NCBI RefSeq assembly: GCF_013368755.1
Contig: NC_049566.1
Location: forward strand, 2,666,001-2,730,000
Direction of reading: 5' to 3'
Length of the DNA stretch: 64,000 nt
DNA from: Talaromyces rugulosus
Taxonomy: Eukaryota > Ascomycota > Eurotiomycetes > Eurotiales > Trichocomaceae
Shown here: one piece after another, positions 21,733 through 35,100 of the stretch
Layout: each line of letters begins with the position of its first letter
How positions within the stretch are numbered: the stretch's first letter is position 1
Made by a program: the position numbers and the translations under genes
Notes under the pieces: model-generated
Databases searched by the model: none
What the model was told of the DNA's origin: nothing
The model's input: only the letters and a program-made list of their open reading frames with translations

Positions 21733-24414
21733 TCAGCCAGACTCAGCCTCTGAAATACGCGGCACCGCCCACCAGTCATGCCAGCGCTGAGGTGTGTCGA
21801 CGTCCGGAATATCCACTTTGATAGGCAGCAGCGACGATGCGCCAGCCGTCTTAGCCGATTTTTTGGTCTTGAGCAGGTTGCTCGCCTTTTGGATCGCGAC
21901 GCTGGCGCCAATGCACGATCGGTATGAGTCCTTGGTGTTTCGTTGCCATTCGCTTTCAATCGCGGGTCTATGAATCGTCTTGTCCGCGTCGCGCGAGCCC
22001 AAGAATGGTCCGCTGGCCAGTACTTTCTCCCATGCCTTGCGTGCTTCGCCAATCGCATTGCTGGCGCGTTCCAGCGTCTGAGCGTCCGAGTCACCCTCGA
22101 GAGCCACCATGGTTTCGTATTTGTCAAACGGGAGCAGCTCGGGAAGACTTATGGAGAGAAATGGCTTCATGCGTAGCTCATACCGTAGCCGAGAGCTAGA
22201 GTAGCTGTTCTTGGAGGCCGCGTGTGGGAGTACGCCCTGGCGCTCGAAGAATACGTATAGCGCGTGAAGTGCAAGGGCAAAGGTTTCCGTCGCAACAAGC
22301 CACGTTGTATGTCGGTTGAGAACAGTGATTGTCCTCTCGAATTCCTTGTCGGTGTCGCTTCGTCTCATTCCCGCTAGAACAAATGCCCGTATTCGGTCAA
22401 TATGTCGGCGATGCTGGAAACAAATCTCAGCCAGATACCAATACATTCCTGCCAGTTCCTCTGGAGCATAGATGGCCAGCTCAAATCCCAGTTGAATGAT
22501 ATGTCGGATCTGCTTCAGTTTTTCGTGGTATGCCCAGCTGCCCAAAGGGTACGAGTACGCCGGCTCGCCATTGTCGAATGTCAACGGCACTTCGTTGGTC
22601 AGCTGTTGTAATTGCTCGTCAAGTTTCTCCGCCTGCAAGAACCTATTAGTTCCTCTTATCATCCAAATTTATTAGAACCCGCTAACCTCAATCTGGATAT
22701 TATCCCAGTCGATTATACTATGGCACAAGGCACGACGAACTCGTGATCGATTTAAGCATGATGTGCGGAATGTGTTCATAAATGACTGCAAAACGTTAGG
22801 AGCGATCTAAACATGCAAAACGTACACGGCTTACCTCGGCGATGCGGACGAGAAAGTCCTCCATACTCTGATGTATTTGAAAGCGAGGGTCGGTTGGCAC
22901 CTCGATCTCTTCATTCTCAGCCCGCAATATCATGCTCGAAGGGAGTACCAGATCTGCCAGCTCGTCATATAATAGACTCTTAACTGATGTTGAGCCAAGT
23001 ACCTTCATGTTATTAACAAGTAATGCTTGTAGGCGGCATCGTGTATAAATGCTGGGCTGCGGCTTCCTCGACGCCAACGTCCAGAGAGACACCTGATTCG
23101 GTTAGAAAGTATGCCTGGCAGCATGCGAGAAGGAATATACATACTCGCAGATCGTCCGATCCAGAATAGTCCAAAAGCTCATGCATATCAATGGCATCCT
23201 GACATAAACGTTTTAGGTGGGTCATTGCAGAGTCAATACTGATGGTCACCATTGGCCGAGGGGGTACGGTGCTGGCCAGCTTTCGTTGGATTTTTAACGT
23301 AAAAGCATCCTCGATGGGCTTCCCCAGAGATACCGAGCTTTCAATCGGACCAAGCAGTGAGAGACAGGCGGTAAAAGGCAGTTTATCTGGAACATCATTC
23401 GCAAGTTGTTCCTCGTCCAAGGCTTCTAGAAAATGATTTCTGAACCGTAACCTATTGGTTAGTGCGTCTTTAATATTCTGCTCTAAACCGCTGCTGTCCT
23501 CCTCGAGAAACTGTATGGCCCGTTGTATGATCTTTTGAACCGGGTCAATTTCATGCTCGGTAAGTATGCTGCGGTTATACAATTGTGGGAAAAAATCCTC
23601 TTCCTGAGCAGCATCAGAAACGTCTTTGCCTCGTGAAATAGACGTGCAAGGGCCAACCTCGTAATAATATTCATGCGTTACACGCTTGTGGACTAGATCG
23701 CACGCTTTGACCAGACCCAGGCAGTATGCTCTCAGCACGAGATGTGTCAGTGGCGATTGTTTTTCCTTCTCCAGCTGTGACTTTGCGTCTCCTCTGTAGA
23801 AGCTATATTCATCAAACGACCTCGGAGCTGGCCAAAGGAGCTTATCAAGGTATATGGAAGTGAAAAGCGTTTGCGATAGGGGGTGTCCCATGTGCCATGC
23901 CACCTGTTGATACCACCACCTAGTTAGCACAGACCTGTTTAACAGTGTTTAACGGTACGAAAAAACAACAAACCTCATGACAAAGCAGCTGATCCATCAA
24001 CCCGATCACTTCCTCGGGCTGCAACTCGCGCATCACATCGTAGTCATAGTCAAGGGCCTGGGCGTGGTTCTCGCCAGGGCCAAGATATCCACTGTCCATT
24101 TTGGAGTCCATGATCTATCACCAACAATTGAGTTTCTTTATACCTAGACACGGAAACTGACTTGCCCTACCTCCAATGCCCCGACCGCCTCAAAGAGAGT
24201 AAATGTTTCATCTTTGACGAGCTCTCCTTGGTTTAACTCTGTAGAATTTACCAGTCAGCTCGCAGCACGAGCTGCTGTCAATATCGAATTGTAGCTGCGG
24301 GGGGGGGGACGCACTAGAAGCGGCGTTGACGAAAATGTCGGTGATGTCTTGCGTCACCATGCGCTGCGACGCTGGTCGAGGCGGAGGGACACGGAGCTGG
24401 TTATTTGGTAGCAT
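21733..24414 (-). CDS. MAK10: NatC N-terminal acetyltransferase auxiliary subunit MAK10/NAA35
   Basis: The large auxiliary subunit of the NatC complex (with Naa30/Mak3 and Naa38), which acetylates Met-Leu/Ile/Phe-type N-termini on ribosomes. Seven exons (24414-24315, 24238-24171, 24114-23974, 23903-23145, 23092-22835, 22785-22687, 22632-21733) give 774 aa with every phase closing. The signature N-terminal region is clear: ITDIFVNAAS, then QGELVKDETFTLFEAVGALE, MDSKMDSGYLG, LLCHEVAWHMGHPLSQTLFT and SIYLDKLLWP. Downstream are SFMNTFRTSCLNRSRVRRAL and IIDWDNIQIEAEKLDEQL, typical of Mak10. The start is followed by a Pro-rich stretch; an internal Met (residue 19) is an alternative start. In the first intron a run of C on the coding strand follows the donor closely. 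Confidence 0.92.
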
Positions 24415-24828
24415 GGTTTATGCGAGAAGCTATGACATCTCATGACCTGGTTGTTTCTGGGGTTGTTCTGTCGCGGAGGTGTGTTTGTTTGTTGCGGAAC
24501 AGAACGGCGGCCTGCGGGCCCCGGGTAATTATGGGTGACTGCCTCAGGTTTCACTTTCCAGGCCCGGAGCTGGCTGGGAACAAACACCTTTGGAGATGGC
24601 CAGATTCGATATACAGTCTCTAGAATTACGAATAGCAATACGTAAATCATGCCACAAAGGGAAAATGTTCTATTGTTCCATTGGGGTGTGTTAAAAAAAG
24701 AGACCAGGTATTGCTACAAGATGTACAATCCGCTTCCCCCTCCAGCGTCCAGCAAACTGCCTCGAATCCGGGATATCACCAATTCTACCACATCAATTCG
24801 GTATATTTTCTCTCTTTTTTTCAGTTGT
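24415..24828. other. Intergenic: MAK10 promoter and ATP15 3' flank
   Basis: About 410 bp between two minus-strand genes. No coding signal beyond them. Confidence 0.6.
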
Positions 24829-25177
24829 TTATTTTTCGGCTTGAGCGGCGGCGTTAACAACGGTGCCGACTTGCTTGACCTCTCCCTGCTTGCCGTTCTG
24901 CGGTCGCAAATTCCATGTCAGCTTTTGATTCCTCTCCGAGTTTCGAATTATTTCTGGTACATACCTCCCACTTGGCAAACTTGAGATCTGTCAAACCGCG
25001 GCGTTCAGCAGCGAGGCGAGGGCCTTCTTTCAGGGACCGGCGGACGGCGCCAGCAGCAACGGCGAGGTAGCGGTTGTAGCTATGGACAGGTCAGCAATTG
25101 CGACACATCGGCGGGCGACTGGGGGGAATATGCAGAGTAACATACGTCAAACCGGCAGCTTTCCAGGGGGCCGACAT
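24829..25177 (-). CDS. ATP15: ATP synthase subunit epsilon, mitochondrial (F1)
   Basis: A small central-stalk subunit of mitochondrial F1Fo-ATP synthase. Three exons (25177-25146, 25079-24965, 24897-24829) encode only 71 aa, so it is easily missed by ORF scanning. The sequence starts MSAPWKAAGLTYNRYLAVAA. It continues with VRRSLKEGPRLAAERRGLTDL, here split as VRRSLKEGPRL and AAERRGLTDL, then KFAKWENGKQGEVKQV, ending AAAQAEK. The AGLTYNRYL, VRRSLK and KW motifs are diagnostic for the eukaryotic epsilon subunit. Two CACGTG E-boxes lie just upstream, at 25293-25298 and 25308-25313, about 115-135 bp before the start. Confidence 0.92.
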
Positions 25178-26175
25178 TTTGAGTAATGAGGGAATTGGAG
25201 ATGGAGGTCTTGAAAGAGCAAAAGGGCGTTTTCAGATCTGCATTTGCGGATGGGAATTGTCGGAGGTTGAGCCACGGCACGGGACTACGGGTCACGTGGA
25301 TCCCAGCCACGTGACTCCCCTGGAGGACTCAGGATATGAGGATTTGGAGTTAACTACTTCTTGATTATTCCCACATGTCGAAATGGTTTTTTTTTAAATA
25401 CCGAAGTTGTGTTTTCAAGGCTAGAGATTTTATACATACGCAGCAACCTTACATTCGTGAATCCAAAGCATTTTGCAAGAGAAGAACATATCAAAATAAA
25501 TACTATGTTGTGACTCTCCTCAGATATTCCAGTAAAACATCGAAGTCTAGTGTTTACAACCGAGTCACTCATGACTTTAACGCATGACGATATGACCCCA
25601 CTATCTCTTTGTCCAGTTTGCCAAGTTTTTGTGCAGGAAGAGGTTTTAATACTGGTGCATGGGATCAGTCTCACCAAGATATATTCAACTCACCTGTCGA
25701 GCATCAGATGAATTAGTCCATGCAGAATTTAGTTTTCCCCCCTCATCTTAACTCTGCCTTTGTTTGACCTTAGGCGTAACTCTCGATTTACGCAGGATTA
25801 AATTAAGGCTCCTTAGACGCATCCTCCTGTCTGCTGGTCTTCACAGCTGCTGGGCTTTTCTTGGTGACTGAGGTGACTGAGGTGCCTGAACTGACCCTTA
25901 TGACGAAGAATCCACATGTGCACAACTAATCACCTGTTTTCTGCTCACACCCACCTTTCTTTGTTTACAAAAACTCTTGGCAAGCTTCTGTCCCTGTAAC
26001 TGCATGTTTTCGTGCCTTCTCATCTTCTTACCCCTCAGCCATGCAGTGAGTGATCACCCTCACTTTCATTTCATTTCAGCCACTTTGGCGCTCTCTTTGG
26101 GACTTGGCCTTGGACAATCCCCGTATATTCCTTTTCTTTTCTTTTTGGGTGCGTTATTACTATCGAGTCATCAAC
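25178..26175. promoter_or_regulatory. Divergent intergenic region ATP15 / SANT-like gene
   Basis: About 1 kb between divergent starts. It contains two CACGTG elements (25293-25298, 25308-25313) close to ATP15. Frames near 25354-25677 and 25977-26216 lack family features. I see no extra gene. Confidence 0.5.
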
Positions 26176-27790
26176 ATGGCCGCTGTGAACAAGAAGCAGC
26201 AAAATCGCCCAGCTAAGCGAAAGCTTGTTCGCTGGGATGGTATGTTTTCCCTCGCGAAACCAGGCAAACCATTTTGATGATGGCTAAATGCCTGAATTTG
26301 CAGAAAACCTAAACGAGTTGCTCCTACTCACTGTTCAGTCGGTTTGTAACCGGGAGGGTGTCAGGATCCCCTGGGCAGAAGTGGGCAAAACCATGTCTGC
26401 AGACATCAGCGAAGGAGCGATCGTCCAGCATCTTGCGAAAATGCGTACTCGTCGCGTTCAGAGCAACAAGGCTGTTCCTCCACCTCTGCGTCGTGGCGGG
26501 TCTGGGACTGCCTCGTCATCGTCGTCGTTGCTATCATCCAAGTCATTCGAAACATCGCCCGCCCCCTCGCAGGCTCCAAAACAAGAAAAAGACAAGGCTC
26601 AGAAAAGCAAGCCAAATGCCAAGGCGAAGAAGCGTGCTCCGATCGATGATGAACCGACCGCTGATATACCCATCAAAACCTACAGTAGCGACGAAGACTG
26701 GGAGCCCTCGCAAGCCAGAAAAGGCGGTAATACCAAGCGTCGGACGCCCCAGAAGAAACGCAAAACGGCTGTCCCCGTCGATGACCATGTTCATATCAAA
26801 GATGAAGAAGAGTACATTACCATCAAAGGTGAAGAGGAAGACTCTGAAGACGAGGTGCTTTCGTCGGACACGGAGATTCTCGCAGCAGATGCCCCTTTTC
26901 TGCAATTCCTGAACGACGAAGAAGACAAGGAAATTTCTTCAGCCACTCCTGCTGACGCCGAGGAGGAAGCTGAAGATGAAGAACCAGAATCGCTCGTTGT
27001 CACTTTGAAACCTGGCAAAGATAAACTCTGCAAGATTGAGTACAAAGGCACTGGAATCTATCACGACAGAGACCCGGAGAGAAGATGGCATCTGCCTACC
27101 ACCAGCATCGAGGGCGAGAAATGGGGATTTTCCAAGGACTACTTCGGGCCCGTTCCAACAGGCTATCATGATTCACAGAATCCAGGCCTCCTCCGTGGTC
27201 AGTGGCCACTCGACGTTGTCATGCGACAGTATGATGCACCGCAAGCCTTGGCTTGGGCAGGCGAAACGCATGACCCGGATCCTAGAATTGTTCATCCAGC
27301 CACATGGCTCGACGAACCCGACTCTGAGCCTCAATTGAAGTTTCATCGCAACCTGCGTGCCGCAGAACAAAGCAATCTTATAGCTCGAGCAGTCGACCAG
27401 GAAAGAACAGACTACAAGGCCTACGAAAAAAAGCACAGAGAGCTTCCCACGTATTTCGACCCAAGTTGGAATACGGCGCCGACTCTCAGCGTGCAAGAGC
27501 ACGATGATACCACATACGAGACGCACGATTTTTCAACAGGTAATAATTTACCAGCGGACCAGGGCGATATTTTACATCATAGCGATTTCAGCAGCTTTGG
27601 CCAAGCCCGTCCACAGTTGGAAAAACCTTGGGACAAGAGCGGCTTGATCGACCGCAAATGGAACAACACCATTGATAACGAGAATACTCCTGATGGAGTA
27701 ATGCCGCCGGGGAAGATATTTGACCTTGATCAAATGCTCAGCAATGACATTCTTGACGAGGCCAAGAACGTGGCATGGTGGACAACCTGA
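26176..27790 (+). CDS. Putative nuclear protein with N-terminal Myb/SANT-like segment
   Basis: Two exons (26176-26239, 26304-27790) encode 516 aa. The first exon ends in a basic stretch (KKQQNRPAKRKLVRWD), and the junction creates RWDENLNELLLLTVQSVCNR. The next block, GVRIPWAEVGKTM, and the helix IVQHLAKMRTRRV complete a tri-helical Myb/SANT-like layout seen in many fungal proteins. The middle (about 65-240) is disordered. It has Ser-rich, Lys-rich nuclear-localisation-like segments (KPNAKAKKRAP, KRRTPQKKRK) and acidic patches. The C-terminal half has no recognisable domain and is rich in Trp/Pro/Asp. I infer chromatin or DNA binding only from the SANT-like pattern; the protein is otherwise unidentified. 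Confidence 0.75.
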
Positions 27791-28332
27791 TGAGCGCCTC
27801 TATAGCAATCCAAGCAGACTGCATATTGAAAAAAACAGTATACTGATTCTTCACAAGTTCTTCTTGATATTTTGGTTTTTGTTTTGTTCTTCTTTTCAAA
27901 TGCGGCGGGAGGTTCGGCTATATGGGGATTGATCTTTGGAAGCACAGTTGGTTGGGGGCTTTTTAATGATTCGCGATGCTTGGCTTCTTGCATAACTCTG
28001 CCAGCACAGTTTTTATAGTGATTATTCGTTTCGAGACAGATCAGGTATACAATTGCAGTTGCTCGTTGAGATGAACGTCCATGTAAACGCGTCGGCACGT
28101 GACTGTCCTAGCGGCTTCTAGCTTCTTCCGCCAAGACATCCGGGGAACCGCGAAGAAGCTGGAAAATTTTCGGCAATTCGGCTTCACTTTCTGCTCTTTT
28201 TCCTCCCATCCATTTCTCCCTCTTTTCCCGCAACTTCATCCTCAAGGCATTTCCGTCGTGGTGAATTGGGTCATCTTGATTGATTTTTCCTTTTCATAAT
28301 CTACCTTACTAGTTGCGAGTTCTGCGATCACG
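27791..28332. promoter_or_regulatory. HSP60 promoter region with heat-shock-element-like repeats
   Basis: About 540 bp between co-oriented genes. A CACGTGAC E-box lies at 28096-28103. Just downstream, 28114-28128 (TTC repeats, TTCTAGCTTCTTC) and 28145-28171 (spaced GAA units ending in TTC) resemble heat-shock elements made of alternating nGAAn/nTTCn modules. They lie 160-220 bp before the HSP60 start. The HSE reading is inference from spacing and gene identity. Confidence 0.5.
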
Positions 28333-30218
<1,886 letters not shown>

Positions 30219-30877
30219 GCTGAGCCCCAGCCTTACCATCCTTCTGAATTGTCATTTTGAGCGTGTATTGCATTTGTAATATGGCATTTCCTTTGTTATC
30301 TCCTTACTCTTTTTATTTTTATTATTATCATACTTCGCCTTATGTGTTATCACTATCCCCTCTACACCTTTATATCACGGCCTCATCTTTGTGCAGGTGA
30401 CCCCGTTCATGATGGGACTCCATCTTCAGCACATTGCTACATCTCCACTCAATGCATGTTTTTTGCATCTTCTCTTTTTGGGGCTTATTCAAAACAAAAG
30501 ATTAGAGACTAGTTGGAGTCTTGCTGTACCATATATCATGTACTTTTAATTTTTCTATCTATGGGCAAATGGCAGTTGATAGGAGAGGAAAATAATCAAA
30601 TAAAAAGATAATAATCCGTGATAATTAAAACCAGCGCTATTAAAATTTTTTGGGTGTGTGTATTACATTGAAGTCTTAACCATGGTTGTTATCTCGTCTC
30701 GATGATTATTTACCTCGGACCGCGCTTGCCAAGCCCCTCATGTCGACGCTTTGAACTCCGACTTTGATTCGGGATTCTGATTCGCACCGATTTCAACGTT
30801 TCTAGCGCAGTGCTGGACTGTTCTTGCTTCGTTTTGAACATTCATCGTCTATTCTAGACGGTTATTTTTGTTTGAAA
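30219..30877. other. Intergenic: HSP60 3' flank and thioesterase promoter
   Basis: About 660 bp, AT-rich. No coding signal. Confidence 0.6.
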
Positions 30878-31888
30878 ATGGCTGGTGGTCGGGAAAATCC
30901 GCCAACGAAGCAAGACATTATCGACGGGGTGGAATGCTTTCTAGAACTGTAAGTGGAGTGCTCTTTTTTCACTTTTTTCAAAGGGGGTTTGATCTTTTGG
31001 TGTTTAATAATGTTTCTTGCTTCTTGGGGCTTTGAACACATCGCTTTCTACATGAATGATATATGCGCTCCAGAATCCCTCTTCTATCTCAGACCTCCAC
31101 ATGCAGAGTCGCCAGACTAACAAGGGAAAACATAGATACAAGCAATTGATTGTCGAAAAGTCGGCCAAGGTACATTTCCCACATTCAATTTACCCGTGGC
31201 AAACTCATTGGCTAAAGCGTCAAAACTAGTTCTATGACAGCAAGCTCTTAACAGAGTCCACTGTCTTCATTGATGCCGATCCCTCAGGTTCATCCGAGTG
31301 GGAGTTTACAGCCGATGAAACATGGTGCAATATTAACGGTGTTTTGCATGGAGGCGCCTATGGAGTTATTTTTGGTATGTAGCAAACATTATACGGGTGC
31401 TATTGAGTATGATGAAAGAGTTGCTAACAACAGTTGTATAGATATGTGTACTGCTTTGACTATGCAGTCGGTTTCACGACCTGGATATTGGGAGTGAGTT
31501 TTTTTCTTCTCTTTTTTTTACAAAATCATGGAACTAGTTTCTGATGCGTCCGTTGTAGGTTTTTGGCCGGAGTTACAAGAACGCTGAATATTTCATATCT
31601 CAAAGCCATTCCGCTCGGTATGTACTCTTGAAACATGTGCTGATATGTTTGAAAACACTAAATCTTTTTTTTTTTTGGAATACAGGCACAAAAGTACGTG
31701 TTCGGTGCCAAGTCGAGCAACATGGAAGGACAATGGCTTTGATTAGCGGCTGGATGGAGTCGATGGATGGGAAGATCAAGTACGCGACTGCAGAACAACA
31801 CAAGGTTTATGTTCCAGCAATTCCAGAGTATGCGGCTCGACTGGAGGCTATGAAGAATGCCCGACGGAGAGAAAGGTTGAAGCTGTAA
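30878..31888 (+). CDS. Hotdog-fold thioesterase (PaaI/4HBT-like)
   Basis: Exons from 31230 on are secure: 31230-31374, 31442-31493, 31559-31617 and 31686-31888, all canonical and in phase. They encode FYDSKLLTESTVFIDADPSG, WCNINGVLHGGAYGVIFDMC, SRPGYWEFLAGVTRTLNISY, LKAIPLGTKVRVRCQVEQHG and RTMALISGWMESMDGKIKYA. The HGGA..G..D block is the PaaI-type active-site loop. The first coding part is uncertain. Exon 1 (30878-30949, ending IDGVECFLEL) has a perfect GTAAGT donor in phase 2. The obvious next exon (open from 31056 to 31169, with SISDLHMQSRQTNKG) needs phase 0. The only phase-consistent canonical join is to an acceptor ending at 31135. Alternatively translation starts at the ATG at 31056. 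Substrate unknown. Confidence 0.8.
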
Positions 31889-32045
31889 CATTACTACTTC
31901 CTTTTAACTGAAAGGAGGGGATTTCCTGTTTCTTTTTTTTTGGACAGAAATAGTATCATTCCTGTAAAGAGCTAATATATACATACATTGCTTTGTGAAA
32001 GGACTTTATGGAAGGAAAAATTCGTGCTTTGTAATATCAAATATT
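31889..32045. other. Short convergent spacer
   Basis: 157 bp of AT-rich sequence between convergent stop codons; no further feature. Confidence 0.6.
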
Positions 32046-32707
32046 CTAATATTGATTTCCAGGCCACTGGGAATAGAGCTGCTTTGGACGCAGGTGAACG
32101 GGTGTGACGTTTGACGGAGTTCCCGGGATCTCCTTCTTCAGGCCCTGTCATAACGTATCAGTACTCTGTAAAAGGGAGGAAGGGAGGGAAAAAGGGAACA
32201 AACCAGCTTCTCAAAAACACAGCTGTTCAACTCCACTTCCGGCTTCCGGCATTCGAACATGTGGTGGTTGTTGTTCTCCAGGCACTCCCAGTGCGCGTTG
32301 AATTGCTTCAAGCAGTGTGTGTTGATGTCCTTGATCCTGCTAAGAGTCAGATACCGGGTTTTTTAAGGCGAAAACGAATTGACCCAGAAACACATACACG
32401 CTGGCGGCGCAACGGGTGACCTTGCGACCCTCCTTGAGGCAGTCAATCTCCCCTCGCCCATTGGCCTCGGATTTACACTTCATGTAGTCATCGTTGTAAG
32501 GGCGGCAGCGGTCACCAATAAAGAACGAGGCGCTCATCAACGGAGCAGACGTAGTACCGATTTCCTGGACCTTGGGAATGCCATCGGGCATGGGCGTCGT
32601 GTCGATCAGATTGTGCTGATTGAACCTGCCGGAACAAACAATTAGCAATTGGATGAGAAAAACATATGCGAAATCAATTTCCCGTACTGAGGTTGTCTGG
32701 AAGCCAT
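32046..32707 (-). CDS. NADH:ubiquinone oxidoreductase (complex I) NDUFA8 / 20.8 kDa subunit
   Basis: A CHCH-domain accessory subunit of complex I on the intermembrane-space side. Four exons (32707-32688, 32625-32398, 32336-32204, 32144-32046) give 159 aa with all phases closing. Four CX9C motifs are visible: CRPYNDDYMKC, CLKEGRKVTRC, CLKQFNAHWEC and CRKPEVELNSC. That is the double twin-CX9C layout of NDUFA8, a Mia40 import substrate. The C-terminus reads VFEKLGLKKEIPGTP, then NVTPVHLRPKQLYSQ, as in the Neurospora 20.8 kDa subunit. There is no presequence, as expected for Mia40 clients. Its presence shows that this fungus has a complex I, unlike Saccharomyces. The divergent neighbour is NUP57, 567 bp away. 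Confidence 0.92.
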
Positions 32708-33274
32708 CTTGGCGGGTTGGGGTGAGCGGGCCTCTGGGGAGAACAATTCCAACTGGCGATGAAGGCGAGGTTGAATCGTTGAGGAGCTGCGAAGTTCGCG
32801 GTCAGTCCTTTAGCGGCGCCCTCATTGGCCGGTCGCTCCCGGAGCTGTACTGTCTGCTTACATAACGCACGTTAAATGCTGTCGACGAGTTCTGATACTT
32901 GGATTACTGCCTAGAAAGACGGTATTTGACTCGTTATTGCCAATAAATCCCAGCCGAAAAGCTAGCACTGGCTGTCAATGCATGTTATGCCATGATTTCC
33001 CTCTTGGGCGCGTGTATCACGTGACCGTACCGCCAAAGCAGGCTAAAGCTGATTGTTCTCGGAGCTCCTCGAACAAGCTTGTTACCACAAACAAGCACCT
33101 TTTACTGTTCTCGCATGGGTTTCTCTTCGCATAGCATGCATTGACTTGATCGAACCTGTCGCTCTTTAACCGCACTCTGGTCTTAGTTCTTTGACAAGAC
33201 TTCCTTGCGCGTTGAAAACATTTTGTGTTTTTATTCTCCGCTGCAAATTGTCGATACAACAACCATTTCCCACA
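32708..33274. promoter_or_regulatory. Bidirectional promoter NDUFA8 / NUP57
   Basis: 567 bp between divergent starts. A perfect TCACGTGA E-box sits near the middle (33017-33024), 257 bp from NUP57 and 311 bp from NDUFA8. No clear TATA box. Confidence 0.55.
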
Positions 33275-34735
33275 ATGTCGTCGCTCTTCGGTGCCCAACC
33301 CCAGCAACAGCAATCTGGTGGTCTTTTTGGAAACACTGCGAATAAAACGCCAAGTTTGTTTGGCAACACACAACAGCAGCAGCCGACCGGAGGTTCGCTC
33401 TTTGGAAACACGCAAAATAAACCAGCCACAGGGACGGGCCTCTTTGGCTCAAGCGTCAACCAGCCTCAACAGCAGACCTCGAGCTTATTCGGGGCCGCAC
33501 AGACACAGCCACAGACACAGACGCCGGCACAAACGCAAACACAGCCGCAAGCAGGTGGTAGTCTCTTTGGATCAACGACTCAGCAGAAGCCCGCAGGAGG
33601 TTTATTTGGAGGAGTCACACAGCAGCCCCAGCAAACAGGAACGAGCCTTTTTGGAGCTACGAACAATGCCCAGCAGCAACCCCAACAGCAGCAGCAGCAG
33701 CCACAGCAACAACAGTCGCTGTTTGGTGGCGGTGGCTCTCTTTTCTCAAATCAGCAACAGCAACCTCAGCAGCAACCCCAATTAGGGCAGACTATGAACC
33801 AGTCACAATTGGGATCCTCGTTATGGTCTCCAGGTCGCGCGATCACTGGTGGTATGAAATCGCATTGCTAACGTGCCAAGTAATTTCGCTGACATGTCAC
33901 AGTACACCGAACGGTTCCAGCGCAGATGGAGATTATCAGGGACAAATGGGATCCTACCAACCAGACCTCCCATTTCCGCACGTATTTGTACAACTTTGTC
34001 GGCGAGGACCAGGCGCCCTTTTTCCAGCCAGGACCGGAAGACGACGCGACTAAATGGGAGGAAGCCTTGAAGTCTCGGCCGGAACCTGGCAGTGTTCCAG
34101 TTCTGGTTAAAGGATTCTGGGAGCTTGGGAAACGCGCTCAGAGGCAAAAGGATTTCCTCAGCATTATGCAAACTCGCCTGCACGAGATTAACCAGTGCCT
34201 CACCGACCTTCTATCGCGCCATGACCTCAAGATTTCAGTAAGAATCGCCGACTGCCGACGAAAACATCTCGTCTTGAGTCAGCGATGCCTATCACTTGCC
34301 GCGAAGACCCAAGTACTGAGGAACCGTGGTTATGCTATGGATGATGCGGAAGAAGAGCTTAAAAAGAAATTGAATCAGTTGGAGCGCGGCATTTTTGACG
34401 CAGCAATAGCCGGACGCGCCGAAGAGATCTGGGCACGAATGCTTGCTATTCGCGAGCATTCTAAGCGGCTTACTGCAGAAATTGAGCGGGCTGGATCTGG
34501 TGCCAATGGCGACGCCGACGAGTCGCTCGACGAAAACGTGATTAAAACTGCCAAAAAGGTATGTGCTGCTGGGTATTCTGTCCATACCATTAATATACTA
34601 ATCCCTGGTTTTTTTTTTTTTTTTAAGATTCTCGAAGACTACGCTTCGCAAATCCACCATCTGCAGAAAGAGCTGGTGTCCATACAGAAAGAGTTGGACG
34701 AAGCACAGGAAGCTGTAGGCGCGAACGTCCATTAG
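33275..34735 (+). CDS. NUP57: Nucleoporin NUP57 (vertebrate NUP54), FG repeat protein
   Basis: A central-channel FG nucleoporin of the Nsp1-Nup57-Nup49 complex. Exons 33275-33851, 33903-34558 and 34628-34735 give 446 aa. Residues 1 to ~185 are a Gln-rich FG domain with repeated SLFG and GGLFG units (for example SSLFGAQ, GGLFGNT, SLFGNTQ, GTGLFGSS). The second exon starts HRTVPAQMEIIRDKWDPT and contains FRTYLYNFVGEDQAPFF. An alpha/beta segment and a coiled-coil region follow to the end, as in Nup54-family proteins. The last exon is the coiled coil ILEDYASQIHHLQKELVSIQ. The third acceptor follows a long poly-T tract (34608-34624). The end of exon 1 is the least certain point: G|GTATGA is used here, but an earlier in-phase donor is possible. 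Confidence 0.9.
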
Positions 34736-35100
34736 AAAAAAAGCCGACCCAAGAGAAACCGAGTTTCGTCGGCTATTTCTTTGTCTGTATTAATTTGATC
34801 ACTTTTGAAGATTTCTGCATGATTTATGTACAAGCCCTTTTGCTTAAAGGTGGGATATTGAGAAAAGGCGTTGAGCGTTTCTTCCTCTTTTTAGTTAGCT
34901 GGACGGAGTCACAAGACGAATCGAGAAAAATCTATGGCATATTTCTTTTAATAGATTGAAAACAAGAATACCCAATTCTACTTATAGTACATGAAAAAAA
35001 ACAAACAATCGACACATATTTCCCTCATTGGGACATCTTTTTAAATGCACATTTCCGAGCAGAGATAACAGTTATGGATCGCGAGGAGGAGAGGAGGATA
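34736..35100. other. Convergent spacer, NUP57 / TOM5
   Basis: About 365 bp between convergent stop codons. No coding signal. Confidence 0.6.
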
